From Bryobacterales bacterium (GTDB lineage Bacteria; Acidobacteriota; Terriglobia; Bryobacterales; Bryobacteraceae), in contig JADZCI010000123.1 of assembly GCA_020851655.1 (NCBI GenBank), positions 1-41,370 of the forward strand: a DNA stretch of 41,370 nucleotides. Direction: 5' to 3'. Each line of letters starts with the position of its first letter. Positions within the stretch are counted from its first letter, which is position 1. Below, one piece after another: positions 1 to 8,200 of this stretch. The notes beneath the pieces are model-generated. The model searched no databases. It was not told the origin of the DNA and saw only the letters and a program-made list of their open reading frames with translations. Position numbers and translations under genes: made by a program.

Positions 1-2
1 GA

Positions 3-128
3 ATGCAGTAATAAGGGCAACATAAGTCGTCATCGACTTAATTGCATCCCCGCGACGAGGCCCAGCTCGTCGCAAGCCCCTCTGACGGAGGCCCCGGGAA
101 CCCAAAACCCGGGGCCTCATCGCTTTTT
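3..128 (+). ncRNA. Candidate structured RNA or structured 3' UTR
   Basis: Three perfect hairpins follow one another: TAAGTCG/CGACTTA (23-29/34-40, 4-nt loop), GCGACGAG/CTCGTCGC (52-59/66-73, 6-nt loop GCCCAG) and the terminator stem at 88-118. ATGCA (3-7) can pair with TGCAT (43-47) to enclose the first hairpin. GGGC (15-18) can pair with GCCC in the second loop (60-63), giving a possible pseudoknot. I do not recognise it as tmRNA, SRP RNA, RNase P RNA, 5S rRNA or a common riboswitch. It could be the 3' part of a small RNA, a riboswitch-terminator or the 3' UTR of a gene lying left of the window. The structure is seen in the sequence; the function is unknown. Confidence 0.35.
88..128 (+). terminator. 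Strong Rho-independent terminator
   Basis: An 11-bp perfect GC-rich stem (88-98 with 108-118) has a 9-nt loop and is followed by ATCGC and a run of five T (124-128). It ends whatever RNA enters from the left and lies 46 nt before the epimerase start, so that gene needs its own promoter unless the hairpin is an attenuator. Confidence 0.8.
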
Positions 129-161
129 AATAACACCTTTTCCCCAACAAGCTCCCGGAGC

Positions 162-167
162 TACACT
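162..167 (+). promoter_or_regulatory. -10-like box for a leaderless epimerase mRNA
   Basis: TACACT at 162-167 lies 6 nt before the ATG at 174, so transcription would start on or next to the start codon. There is no Shine-Dalgarno sequence before this ATG. The -35 side is weak. This is inference from spacing only. Confidence 0.35.
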
Positions 168-173
168 GCGATT

Positions 174-1067
174 ATGCAGGTATTCGTAACCGGAGCCACC
201 GGCTACGTTGGGTCTGCGGTCTGCGACGCCTTGACCCGCGCCGGACATCAGGTCTTCGGCTTGGCCAGAACACCGGAAAAAGCCGCCTTGCTCGACGCCC
301 GTGCCATTACCCCGGTCGTGGGCTCGCTGGAAGACCCCGCAACGTGGCGCTCCGCCGCGCAAAACGCCGGAGGCGTGGTCCACGCCGCCGCCGCCTGGGG
401 ACCCGACATGGGACGGCTCGACAATCTCGCCGTCGACGCGTTGCTCGATATATTGGCCGGATCCAACCGCCCCCTGGTCTACACAAGTGGCGTGTGGGTA
501 ATGGGCGACACCGGCGGCAGGATGAACGGAGAAATCAGCGCCATTCACCCCGCCAAGATCAGCGCTTGGCGTCCCGCTGTGGAAGAGAAAGTCCTCGCGG
601 CCAAGGAATCGAAAGTCAAAGGGATGGTGTTTCGCGCCGGAATGGTGTTCGGCCGCGGCGGCGGCGCGGTAGGCGGTTTCTTCCGTTCGGCCCGGTCCAA
701 AGGCGTCGTCGAAGTGGTTGGCGATGGGGAAAACTACTGGAGCAACGTTCATGTTGACGACCTTGCGGACCTCTACCGCCGGGCTCTCGAAAACCCCGCC
801 TCGGGCGAGTTGTTCATCGCTTGCGCCGGTATGCCCCAGCCAGTCAAGCGCATCGCGCACGCCGTCGCCAAAGCCGCCGGAATCGATGGCAAAGTGGCCT
901 TCATCCCCGTCGAGCAGGCGCGTGCCACCATGGGATTGCTCGCCGACGGCTTGGCGCTCGACTGCCGCGCCGGCAGCACGAAAGCCGTCCGCTTCTTCGG
1001 CTGGCCGCCCAAGGTCCCCTACATCTTCGACGAAATCGAACGAGGTTCATACACGGTTGCGGCTTGA
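174..1067 (+). CDS. NAD(P)-dependent epimerase/dehydratase (atypical SDR)
   Basis: This 297-residue protein of the extended/atypical SDR superfamily is likely a cytoplasmic NAD(P)-dependent oxidoreductase or sugar epimerase. The N-terminus has the Rossmann glycine motif TGATGYVG (residues 6-13). LVYTSGVWVMGD forms the fourth-strand serine segment, and a WSNVHVDDLADLY segment is typical of the family. A clear YxxxK catalytic pair is not visible; WRPAVEEK sits where it would be expected, so activity may differ from classical SDRs. The reading frame is open from 42, but residues before 174 would cross the terminator and do not resemble SDR sequence, so the ATG at 174 is preferred. The substrate cannot be read from the sequence. 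It shares its reading frame with the downstream ATPase, separated by TGA 1065-1067 and a promoter region. Confidence 0.85.
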   Translation: MQVFVTGATGYVGSAVCDALTRAGHQVFGLARTPEKAALLDARAITPVVGSLEDPATWRSAAQNAGGVVHAAAAWGPDMGRLDNLAVDALLDILAGSNRPLVYTSGVWVMGDTGGRMNGEISAIHPAKISAWRPAVEEKVLAAKESKVKGMVFRAGMVFGRGGGAVGGFFRSARSKGVVEVVGDGENYWSNVHVDDLADLYRRALENPASGELFIACAGMPQPVKRIAHAVAKAAGIDGKVAFIPVEQARATMGLLADGLALDCRAGSTKAVRFFGWPPKVPYIFDEIERGSYTVAA

Positions 1068-1075
1068 GATACAAT
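1046..1075 (+). promoter_or_regulatory. Probable promoter of the metal ATPase gene
   Basis: TTCATA (1046-1051, 4/6 to consensus) and TACAAT (1070-1075, 5/6) are 18 nt apart and overlap the end of the epimerase gene. Transcription would start near 1082, inside the palindrome at 1074-1093. Confidence 0.5.
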
Positions 1076-1093
1076 TGAGAATAGATTCTCAAT
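1074..1093 (+). promoter_or_regulatory. Palindromic operator upstream of the metal ATPase
   Basis: Two perfect 9-bp arms, ATTGAGAAT and ATTCTCAAT, are separated by AG. The palindrome begins at the last two bases of the -10 box, covers the expected transcription start and touches the Shine-Dalgarno sequence (1094-1099), so a bound repressor would block transcription. TGAGAAT half-sites recall Fur-family boxes, while a 2-nt centre recalls ArsR/SmtB sites. No regulator gene is in the window, so the family is undecided. Confidence 0.55.
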
Positions 1094-1109
1094 AAGGAGC
1101 CCATCCATC
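1094..1109 (+). promoter_or_regulatory. Shine-Dalgarno that points to an AUC start
   Basis: AAGGAG (1094-1099) is the best ribosome binding site in this part of the window. Seven nt after it comes ATC (1107-1109), while the first ATG in frame (1140) is 40 nt away. No ATG, GTG or TTG lies in frame between the epimerase stop codon and 1140. Confidence 0.5.
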
Positions 1110-3305
1110 GCTATCGTCGCCGATTACCGGGTCCGCGGAATGGATTGCGCCCAGGAGGTCTCTCTGCTGCGCCGCGAACTCGGACGCCTGCCGGGCATTC
1201 GCGACTTGAGCTTCGACGTTTTTGAAGGCCGGATGACGGTGGAGTTCGACGATACGCGAACGTCGGCTCAATCCATCGAGTCGGCCGTCTCGACAGCCGG
1301 CATGCGTGCCGAACCCTGGAAGACGCCCGAACGCCAGCTCACCTTCTGGCAGGCGAACCGCCACCGGATTCTCACCACCATAAGCGGCGTCAGCCTGCTT
1401 GCCGGGCTGATCTGGCAAGGTCTGGAAACCGGACACCTGGTGGGCAGCCTGCTCGCCCACGAACACCTGGAAGGCGGCCATCCGGCCGAATGGCCGCTGA
1501 TCGTCCTTTTCGTCATCGCCATCGTGGCCGGGTCGCACGATTCGCCCCGGAGAGCCTGGATGAGCATTCGCGCCGCGCGCCCGGACATGAATGCGCTCAT
1601 GTTGTTCTCCGTCGCCGGCGCCATGCTGCTGGGCGAATGGTCGGAGGGCGCGACATTGGCGTTCCTGTTCTCACTCGCCGGACGCCTGGAGACTTGGAGT
1701 CTGTCGCGCGCGCGCGACGCGGTGGGCAAACTTCTGCGGGTGGCGCCGCGCGAAGCGACGCTGGTGGAAGCCTGCGGCGATCACGAGCACGAGCGGAGAA
1801 TGATGGCCGACCAGGTTCCCGTCGGTGCGCTGGTCCGGGTGAAGCCCGGCGAGCGTGTGCCCACCGACGGGGAAGTGGAACGCGGCCTCTCCTACGTAAA
1901 CCAGGCGTTGATCACCGGTGAGTCCATCCCCATTGAAAAGAGCCCTGGAGACCGCGTCTACGCCGGCACGCTCAACGAAGAGGGGACTCTGGATATCCGG
2001 GCTGCCAGCCTGGCGCAGGACACAATGCTGGCGCGCATGACCCGTATGGTGGGAGAGTCGCAGGCGCGGCGCGCCCAGTCGGAACGTTTCATCGAGCAGT
2101 TTGCGCGTTACTACACGCCGGCGGTGTTTGCGCTGGCGATTGCGACGATGCTCGCGCCTCCGCTGCTTGGCGCCGGAGACTGGACACGCTGGTTCTATCA
2201 GGGGATGGTCATCCTATTGATCTCCTGCCCCTGCGCGCTGGTGATTTCGACGCCGGTGACGGTGGCCGCGGCCCTCGCCGCGGCGGCGCGCCGCGGCGTG
2301 CTCGTCAAGGGCGGCGCTTTTCTTGAAGAAGCCGCCCGAGTGCGCGCCGTGGCTTTCGACAAAACGGGCGTTCTCACGCGCGGCCGGCCTCGCGTCGAAC
2401 GGCTGATTCCCCTGAACGGCAAAGACGAGCGCGAGGTGTTGCGCAACCTGACCGCGCTCGAACGCTCGAGCGAACATCCCCTGGCGCGCGCCATCGACGA
2501 GTACGCGAAAAAGCTGGGTATTCACGTCTCGCCTCTGGACACGTTTCGCGCTCTGCCCGGGCTTGGCGCCGAGGCCGAGATTGAAGGCAGGCGGTTCTGG
2601 GCGGGCAGCCCGCGTTTGCTGGCCGCTCGCGGCCTCGAAGACGGCGCTGTGCGCCAGGCGCTTTCGCAGTTGGCCAGCCACGAGCACACCGTCGTCGCCT
2701 GCGGCGCCGATAACGAAGTGTGGGCGCTGCTCACCGTCGCCGACCCGCCGCGTCCGGAGGCCGCCACGGCCGTGGCGCGAGTGCGGCGCTACGTCCATCG
2801 CGTGGTCCTGCTGACCGGAGACAACGCGGCTACCGCGCGCTCAGTCGCTCAGGCCACCGCCGTCGACGAGTTTCAGGCCGAATTGCTGCCCGAAGACAAG
2901 CAGCGCGCGGTCGAGGCGCTGAGAGACCGCTACGGCCACGTCGCCATGGTGGGTGACGGCGTCAACGATGCTCAAGCTCTGGCTGCCGCCAACCTCGGTA
3001 TCAGTTTTGGCCGGCAGCATGCCGACGTCGCGATGGAAACAGCGGATGTCGTGCTGATGTCGGACGACCTCAGCGGAGTTTCGTTCCTTCTGCGCCATGC
3101 CCACCACGCCCGGCGCGTGATTATCGAGAACCTCGTGATTGCGCTGGCCTTGAAGGGCGCCTTTCTGGTGTTTGCGCTCGCCAACCTGGCGACGCTCTGG
3201 ATGGCGGTGGCGGCCGATATGGGCGCTACCTTCCTGGTGACCTTGAACGGCTTGCGCCTGCTGGCCACGCGCGCGCCGGCCGCGGCCTCAAAGCCGGACG
3301 CCTGA
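1107..3305 (+). CDS. P1B-2-type Zn/Cd/Pb-exporting ATPase (ZntA/CadA type)
   Basis: This inner-membrane pump exports divalent soft metals using ATP. It has an N-terminal HMA domain with a single-cysteine GMDCAQE motif. Counting from the ATG at 1140, it has the transmembrane CPC motif (363-365), the phosphorylated aspartate in DKTGVLT (D407), the SEHP motif of the nucleotide-binding domain and GDGVND (605-610). A lysine in the penultimate membrane helix (ALKGAF) and DMG in the last one are the signature of the Zn/Cd/Pb subgroup rather than Cu pumps. Starting at ATG 1140 (721 aa) would remove the first HMA strand (YRVRG before MDC). Starting at ATC 1107 (732 aa) keeps it and fits the Shine-Dalgarno sequence, so that start is given here. 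Control is probably by the adjacent operator. Function is certain at family level; the start codon is inferred. Confidence 0.93.
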   Translation: MAIVADYRVRGMDCAQEVSLLRRELGRLPGIRDLSFDVFEGRMTVEFDDTRTSAQSIESAVSTAGMRAEPWKTPERQLTFWQANRHRILTTISGVSLLAGLIWQGLETGHLVGSLLAHEHLEGGHPAEWPLIVLFVIAIVAGSHDSPRRAWMSIRAARPDMNALMLFSVAGAMLLGEWSEGATLAFLFSLAGRLETWSLSRARDAVGKLLRVAPREATLVEACGDHEHERRMMADQVPVGALVRVKPGERVPTDGEVERGLSYVNQALITGESIPIEKSPGDRVYAGTLNEEGTLDIRAASLAQDTMLARMTRMVGESQARRAQSERFIEQFARYYTPAVFALAIATMLAPPLLGAGDWTRWFYQGMVILLISCPCALVISTPVTVAAALAAAARRGVLVKGGAFLEEAARVRAVAFDKTGVLTRGRPRVERLIPLNGKDEREVLRNLTALERSSEHPLARAIDEYAKKLGIHVSPLDTFRALPGLGAEAEIEGRRFWAGSPRLLAARGLEDGAVRQALSQLASHEHTVVACGADNEVWALLTVADPPRPEAATAVARVRRYVHRVVLLTGDNAATARSVAQATAVDEFQAELLPEDKQRAVEALRDRYGHVAMVGDGVNDAQALAAANLGISFGRQHADVAMETADVVLMSDDLSGVSFLLRHAHHARRVIIENLVIALALKGAFLVFALANLATLWMAVAADMGATFLVTLNGLRLLATRAPAAASKPDA

Positions 3306-3452
3306 AACTCCCCCACCCCGGACGCCCAAGTCCCGGAGGCCCGTGGATTGGGACCTTCTTGACCCTGGGGTTCAAACGATGAGAGCCTTTGGGAAGTCTG
3401 CGTCCCGCGCCGCCGGGAGCAGGCCACGGCGAAGAGAATAACAAAAAAGCAA

Positions 3453-3479
3453 TGCGGAGTTGAGGAGATTCGAACCTCT
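3453..3479 (-). other. tRNA 3'-end-like remnant
   Basis: On the minus strand this reads as a T-arm (AGAGG, loop TTCGAAT, CTCCT), then CAACTCC like an acceptor 3' strand, then G-CA. The TCC plus G discriminator resembles tRNA-Ser. T-rich DNA follows (six T complementary to 3443-3448). The T-stem has one mismatch, and no matching GGAGTTG 5' acceptor strand lies within 90 nt upstream, so it is not an intact tRNA. It may be an old integration site or chance. The rest of the 3306-3528 gap shows nothing else I can support. Confidence 0.3.
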
Positions 3480-3528
3480 TACTGCCAGCGGGCATGACGA
3501 GGTTTCGGTTGTAAGAGAATAGCTTTCG

Positions 3529-4560
3529 ATGAAACTCTTGGGAGTTCTATTCCTGGTCACTACTATGGCATCAGCGGGTCAATACTCTATTCAAACCCGA
3601 ACTGTCGATGCAGTCGAGGTTTACGTTCTACAGGACGCTGGCACGGGGACGGAGGTCTGGGTCGCGCCGGCGTTTGGCAATAACGCGTATGAGATGAAGG
3701 TCCACGGAAAACCGGTTTTCTGGGGGCCGGACCGGACGCTGGGCGGCCTCATGGCTCGTCCAACGTTGCTGGGCAATCCTTTCCTTTGGCCGTGGGCCAA
3801 CCGGATCGACCAGACATCGTACTGGGTCAACGGCCGGAAGTATTCGCTCAATCTCGATTTGGGTAACGTGCGTCTGGACGCCAACAAGCTTCCCATACAT
3901 GGGCTGTTGACCGCGTCCAAACTGTGGCAGGCGGTCCAGGCGTCGGCCACCAATGACGGCGCCGTGATCAAGTCCCGCCTGGAGTTCTGGCGCTACCCGG
4001 AATTGATGGCGCAGTTCCCGTTTGCGCATTCCGTCGAGATGGCCTACAAGCTGTCGAACGGCGTGCTGGACGTGGAAACCACGATCGAGAATCTGGGCGC
4101 CGAGCCGCTCCCCGTTTCATTGGGATACCACCCCTACTTCCGGATTAACGACGCGCCCAGAGACGAATGGCGCGTTACCCTGTCCGCGCGGCGGCACGTC
4201 CTGCTGACCGCGGCGCTGGTGCCCGGCGGAAACATGGAGCCGAACCCCTACCGGACCACGGTCTCGCTGAAGAACGTCACGCTCGACGACGTCTTCACGG
4301 ACTTGGAACGTAACGCGCAGGGATTCGCGGTCTTCACCGTGGAAGGCAGGCAGGAGAAGATCTCGGTCGAGTACGGGCCCAGGTATCACGTGGCCGTTGT
4401 CTACGCGCCGCCCGGCCGCGACTTCATTTGCTTTGAGCCGATGACCGGAATTACCAACGCATTCAACGCCGCGCACGCGGGCTGGTACAACGACCTTCAG
4501 ACAGTGCAACCCGGCGAGACCTGGCGGGAAGTGTACCGGATCCGGCCCACGGGTTTCTAA
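3529..4560 (+). CDS. Secreted aldose 1-epimerase (GalM-like mutarotase)
   Basis: This 343-residue member of the aldose 1-epimerase family interconverts the alpha and beta anomers of hexoses. Residues 1-16 form a short signal peptide (MKLLGVLFLVTTMASA), so it likely acts in the periplasm. The family's key residues are present: His124 in LPIHGLL, His201 in the GYHPYF motif (general acid) and Glu303 in FEPMTG (general base). Length is normal for the family. It stands alone on the plus strand and converges on the OmpH gene 24 nt away, so there is no operon context. Periplasmic mutarotases usually help sugar uptake, which fits a polysaccharide-degrading lifestyle, but the sugar is not known. Confidence 0.88.
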   Translation: MKLLGVLFLVTTMASAGQYSIQTRTVDAVEVYVLQDAGTGTEVWVAPAFGNNAYEMKVHGKPVFWGPDRTLGGLMARPTLLGNPFLWPWANRIDQTSYWVNGRKYSLNLDLGNVRLDANKLPIHGLLTASKLWQAVQASATNDGAVIKSRLEFWRYPELMAQFPFAHSVEMAYKLSNGVLDVETTIENLGAEPLPVSLGYHPYFRINDAPRDEWRVTLSARRHVLLTAALVPGGNMEPNPYRTTVSLKNVTLDDVFTDLERNAQGFAVFTVEGRQEKISVEYGPRYHVAVVYAPPGRDFICFEPMTGITNAFNAAHAGWYNDLQTVQPGETWREVYRIRPTGF

Positions 4561-4584
4561 GCCGGATCCCCCGCCGCTTGCGGC

Positions 4585-5229
4585 TTACTTGGGTGTTGAG
4601 ACGGGCCTCTTTGGCGCCGCCGGCACGATCGGCTTGGTGATGCCTGATGAAGGAGCGGCCCCGGGCGCGGCGGCGCCGGAAGCCGGCACGCCACCGCCGT
4701 GCTTGGCGTCGTAGCGCTTTACGATCTCCTGCGTAATGTCGATACCTGTCGCGGCCCAGAGAACCGGGTTCTGCTGGCCGCTGACATCGAGCACCACCGC
4801 GTAGCCGCCGTCCTTGGCAAACGCGTCGATTTCCTGAACCATGCGCTGGCCGATCTCGTTGACGTACTTGCCTTGCTCCTGGTCGAGATCGCTTTGCAGG
4901 TCTTCAGAATCCCACTGGTACTTCTTCTGCATTTCGTCGATGTCGCGGCTCAGTTTCTCCCGCGCTTCCGCCGACATCGTGTTGGCGCCCTTGTTGAATT
5001 GGTCCTTGCGTTTGTTGATTTCGGCCAGACGGCTTTCCAGGTCCTTGGCGCGCGCGGAGAACTTCGCCTGGATGTCGTTCCGGGCTTTTTCGCCATCCCG
5101 CGTGGCAAGAATCGCCCCCTGAATGTTGATGATGGCGATCTTGGTGGGCAGCGTTTGGGCGGGCGCAGACGGCGCGGCCAACGCGGCTGCAAGCGCGGCA
5201 AAGCCCAGATTTCGTACAGTCTTGGTCAC
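4585..5229 (-). CDS. OmpH/Skp-family periplasmic chaperone
   Basis: This protein of about 214 residues lies 54 nt downstream of bamA (from this start), the classical arrangement. Skp holds unfolded outer-membrane proteins on their way to the BAM complex. A signal peptide (about 1-24, ending APSAPA) is followed by the strand IAIINIQGAIL. Next comes a long charged coiled-coil region (about 45-135) rich in Lys, Glu and Gln, then a second strand (YAVVLDVSG) and a Pro/Ala-rich tail. The frame is open to an ATG at 5268, but the GTG at 5229 is preferred because AGGAG lies 10 nt before it and the signal peptide then starts normally. The tail after residue 185 is longer than in E. coli Skp. Confidence 0.85.
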   Translation of the reverse strand: MTKTVRNLGFAALAAALAAPSAPAQTLPTKIAIINIQGAILATRDGEKARNDIQAKFSARAKDLESRLAEINKRKDQFNKGANTMSAEAREKLSRDIDEMQKKYQWDSEDLQSDLDQEQGKYVNEIGQRMVQEIDAFAKDGGYAVVLDVSGQQNPVLWAATGIDITQEIVKRYDAKHGGGVPASGAAAPGAAPSSGITKPIVPAAPKRPVSTPK

Positions 5230-5283
5230 GTTAGGAGTACTCCTGAAAGTCTTTCTGAATGCTAGCATGGCCGGACCGCGATA

Positions 5284-8200
5284 TCAGAAAGTCCGGCTGA
5301 TTGTAAATCGGAACATCGTCTGCTTTTCCACGTACGGCGTGATATTCCCAATGGCTGAGAGCGCGCGCAGGTAGGTGGCATTGTTCGGAAACAGCGACCG
5401 GTCGGCGGCGATAGGCGGCCGGTACACATCGGCCACGCGTGTAGGATTAAATGCCCAATACAGGCGGAACGGAGCATTCACCACCGGCATCATGATCTGG
5501 AACTCAATGCCGGTTGAGGTGCGGATGATCTGGCTCTTGTCGACGATCACCGCCTGGTTGCCGAATCCGGCGACAGGGAAATCGCTCTGCAATTGCGTCA
5601 CGCGCCCGGTGTTGAGCTTCAACTGGTCCGGGAAAAACACCCGGTTCATGCCGGCGTCGAAGAAGAGCGCCAGCACCAGCGGCCCAAAAATCGGAATGCG
5701 GTATTCGACGTTGGCGATAAACTGCGTGTCGCCGCCCGGAAACACCGGCTGGTAGATCGGCACCCTCGTGGTGACCGGCGCCAGGACGACCTTCCCATCC
5801 TGGATCACCTTCTGCATACGGGCCGAGCCATCGTCGTTGACGACGGCCACCGTACCCTCGCTGGGGATGTATCCGAACGGCCCGATGCTCCAGATTTCGA
5901 ATCCGCGGACATCCTGTTCGCCGCCCATGAAGATGCGGTTGTAGGGAGGAGCGCTGACTCCGCCGTAGCCGCTGACCACGCGCCCCAGGCCCCGCATGCC
6001 GATGACGTGGCCGCGTTTGAATCCCGCTCTGAAATACGTCGTCGAGATGGTCGGTTCGATGATCTTCACGTTGCCGCCCAGCGGCCCGCCCGCAAACGAG
6101 AGCGACGCGTACAGGCTGCGGCCCCGGCTCGGCGTGATCGGATGATCGACCGTGTTGTATTGGTAGGCCGGGATCACGCGGCTGGTCAGAATCCCTTGGA
6201 GCGAGTTGGGTCCCTCGAAATTCAAGAAGTTCGAGTAGTAGAAATACTGCCCCGTGTTGACGTTGCCCGGATCGATGTTCTGGCGGTCGAGTCCGTAAGT
6301 GAAACTGACGCGCGCAAACGAGCGCTTCAATGGATAGCTGACGAAAACCGTTCCACCGTACCCTTGGCTGGTGTAGTTGAGCAGGCTGTCGCGGCCGAAC
6401 GCGTTGTACAGCGGAATCAGGTTGCGGCCCGAATAAAGCGAGATCTCCCGCGCCTGGTCGTAGTTGAAGCGCTGCATGTAAACCGTCAGGCCGGCCTGCA
6501 TGGGACGGTCGAACAGATAGGGCTCGGTAAAGCCGAACACCGCGCTGCGAATGCGCGTGCCCAGCTCGGCGTTGATGCTCAGCGTTTCGCCTAATCCAAG
6601 GAAATTGTTGGTGGCGTAACCCATTCCGAGGAACGTGCCGGCAATTCCGGAAACGCCGCCGTTCAAGCTGATGGAGTTCTTTCCACGCTCCTTGACTTTG
6701 ATTGTCAGATCAACCGTGTTGTTCTTGGTGTCGCGCGTGATGTTGGTCGCTTCGTTTTCCTTCAGCGCTTCAAAGTAGCCAAGCTGGTTTAGGCGCAGGA
6801 TGCTCAACTCCCACAAACGGGTGTTGTACATGTCGCCTTCATCGACCAGCAGTTCGCGCCGGATGACTTTGTCGCGGGTCGTCGTGTTGCCCTGAAAATC
6901 GATGCGGCGGACAAAGAACTGCTTCCCTTCGTCCACGTTGATGGTCAGGTCGATCTTGTCGCTGTTCGGCTGCGGCTGGAAGTCGGGCTCCGGCACGGCG
7001 TCGATGTAGCCGAACTCTCCGTAGAGCTTCTGAAGGTTCTTGAAGCCCTTTGAAAGCTTCTCGGTGGAGAAGACATCCCCCTGATCCATGCCAAACAGCG
7101 GCTTCATCAGCGTTTCCGGCGTGCGGAACAGTTTCACCCCGACAAAGTTGATCTGGTTGAGGTGGAACAGCCGGCCTTCATCGATGGTCAGCGCCAGGTC
7201 GGCGCGCTTGCCCGGCGGCTTGGGCTTGCCGCTGCCCGTGAAGGGCATACGGACGCGGTTGCCGCTCGGCAGGTCGCGCATGGTGACCGTCGAATCGGTC
7301 ACTCGCGCCAGGAAGTAGCCCTTGGTCTGGTAGAAGTTCCGGATGCGGTCCTTGTCCTCATCGAGCTTGGTGGAATCAAAGGTCTTCGGAAACAGGCTTT
7401 CAAGGAAGATCGAATACGGAATGCCGATGGGGTGCAGGTTCTTCATCGCCCGCAGAACAATGCGGTCGCTAAACGCCTTGTTGCCCGTGAATTCGATCTT
7501 GCCGACTTTGACCTTGGAGCCTTCCTGGATCTTGAACGTGACTTCAACCGATGACGGCGGAATCTGGCGAATCTCGGGAGTGACGATGGCGTACTGGCGC
7601 CCGCGCTCGGCCAGAAACTCTTTCAGCACGTTGGTGGCGCGCTGAATCTTTCCCTGGTCGTATTGCTGTTCGACCACCAGGCCTACGCGGCGGTCCTTGA
7701 AACGATCCAGGATTTCCGAGACCGTGATCGACTTGTTGCCTTCGTACTTGATGGAGCGCACTACGCGCCGTTCCACCACCACAAAGCGGATGATCCAGCC
7801 CTGCTTGCCAGGCTCCTTTTCCAGCGTGATGTCGTCGAAGCGGCCCGTGTTCCAGAGCCGCACGAAATCCTGCGACAGAACTTCCTGGTTGTAGATGTCG
7901 CCCTTCTTGGAAACGATCAGCGCGCGCAGCGTGTCCTGCGGGACACGCCGGGAACCGCGAAATTCGATCGCTTCGATGACGTTGGCTACTTCGACTGGCG
8001 CCGCGGGTTCGCCGGGCTTGGGTGTCTCGGCCGGTTTCGGCGCCTCGGGTTTGGGCGCTTCGGGCTTGGGTTCTTGCGGAACCGTCTCGAATGGACTCGG
8101 CTTTTTGGGTTCGGCCGGTTTGGGAGGCTGCGCCGCCGGTGTAGCGGGCGCCACCTCTTCAAACGGACTCTTCTTGGGTTGCGGAGCAGGTTTCGGACTC

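Noticed and set aside
117..860. 247-codon minus-strand frame opposite the epimerase gene
   Set aside because: It is His/Gly-rich antisense without motifs and would cross the terminator at 88-128.
3453..3479. Intact tRNA gene
   Set aside because: There is no 5' acceptor strand or anticodon arm within reach, and the T-stem carries a mismatch, so it is listed only as a remnant.
4561..4590. Terminator between the aldose epimerase and OmpH genes
   Set aside because: GCCGC/GCGGC leaves only a 2-nt loop and no T-run follows.
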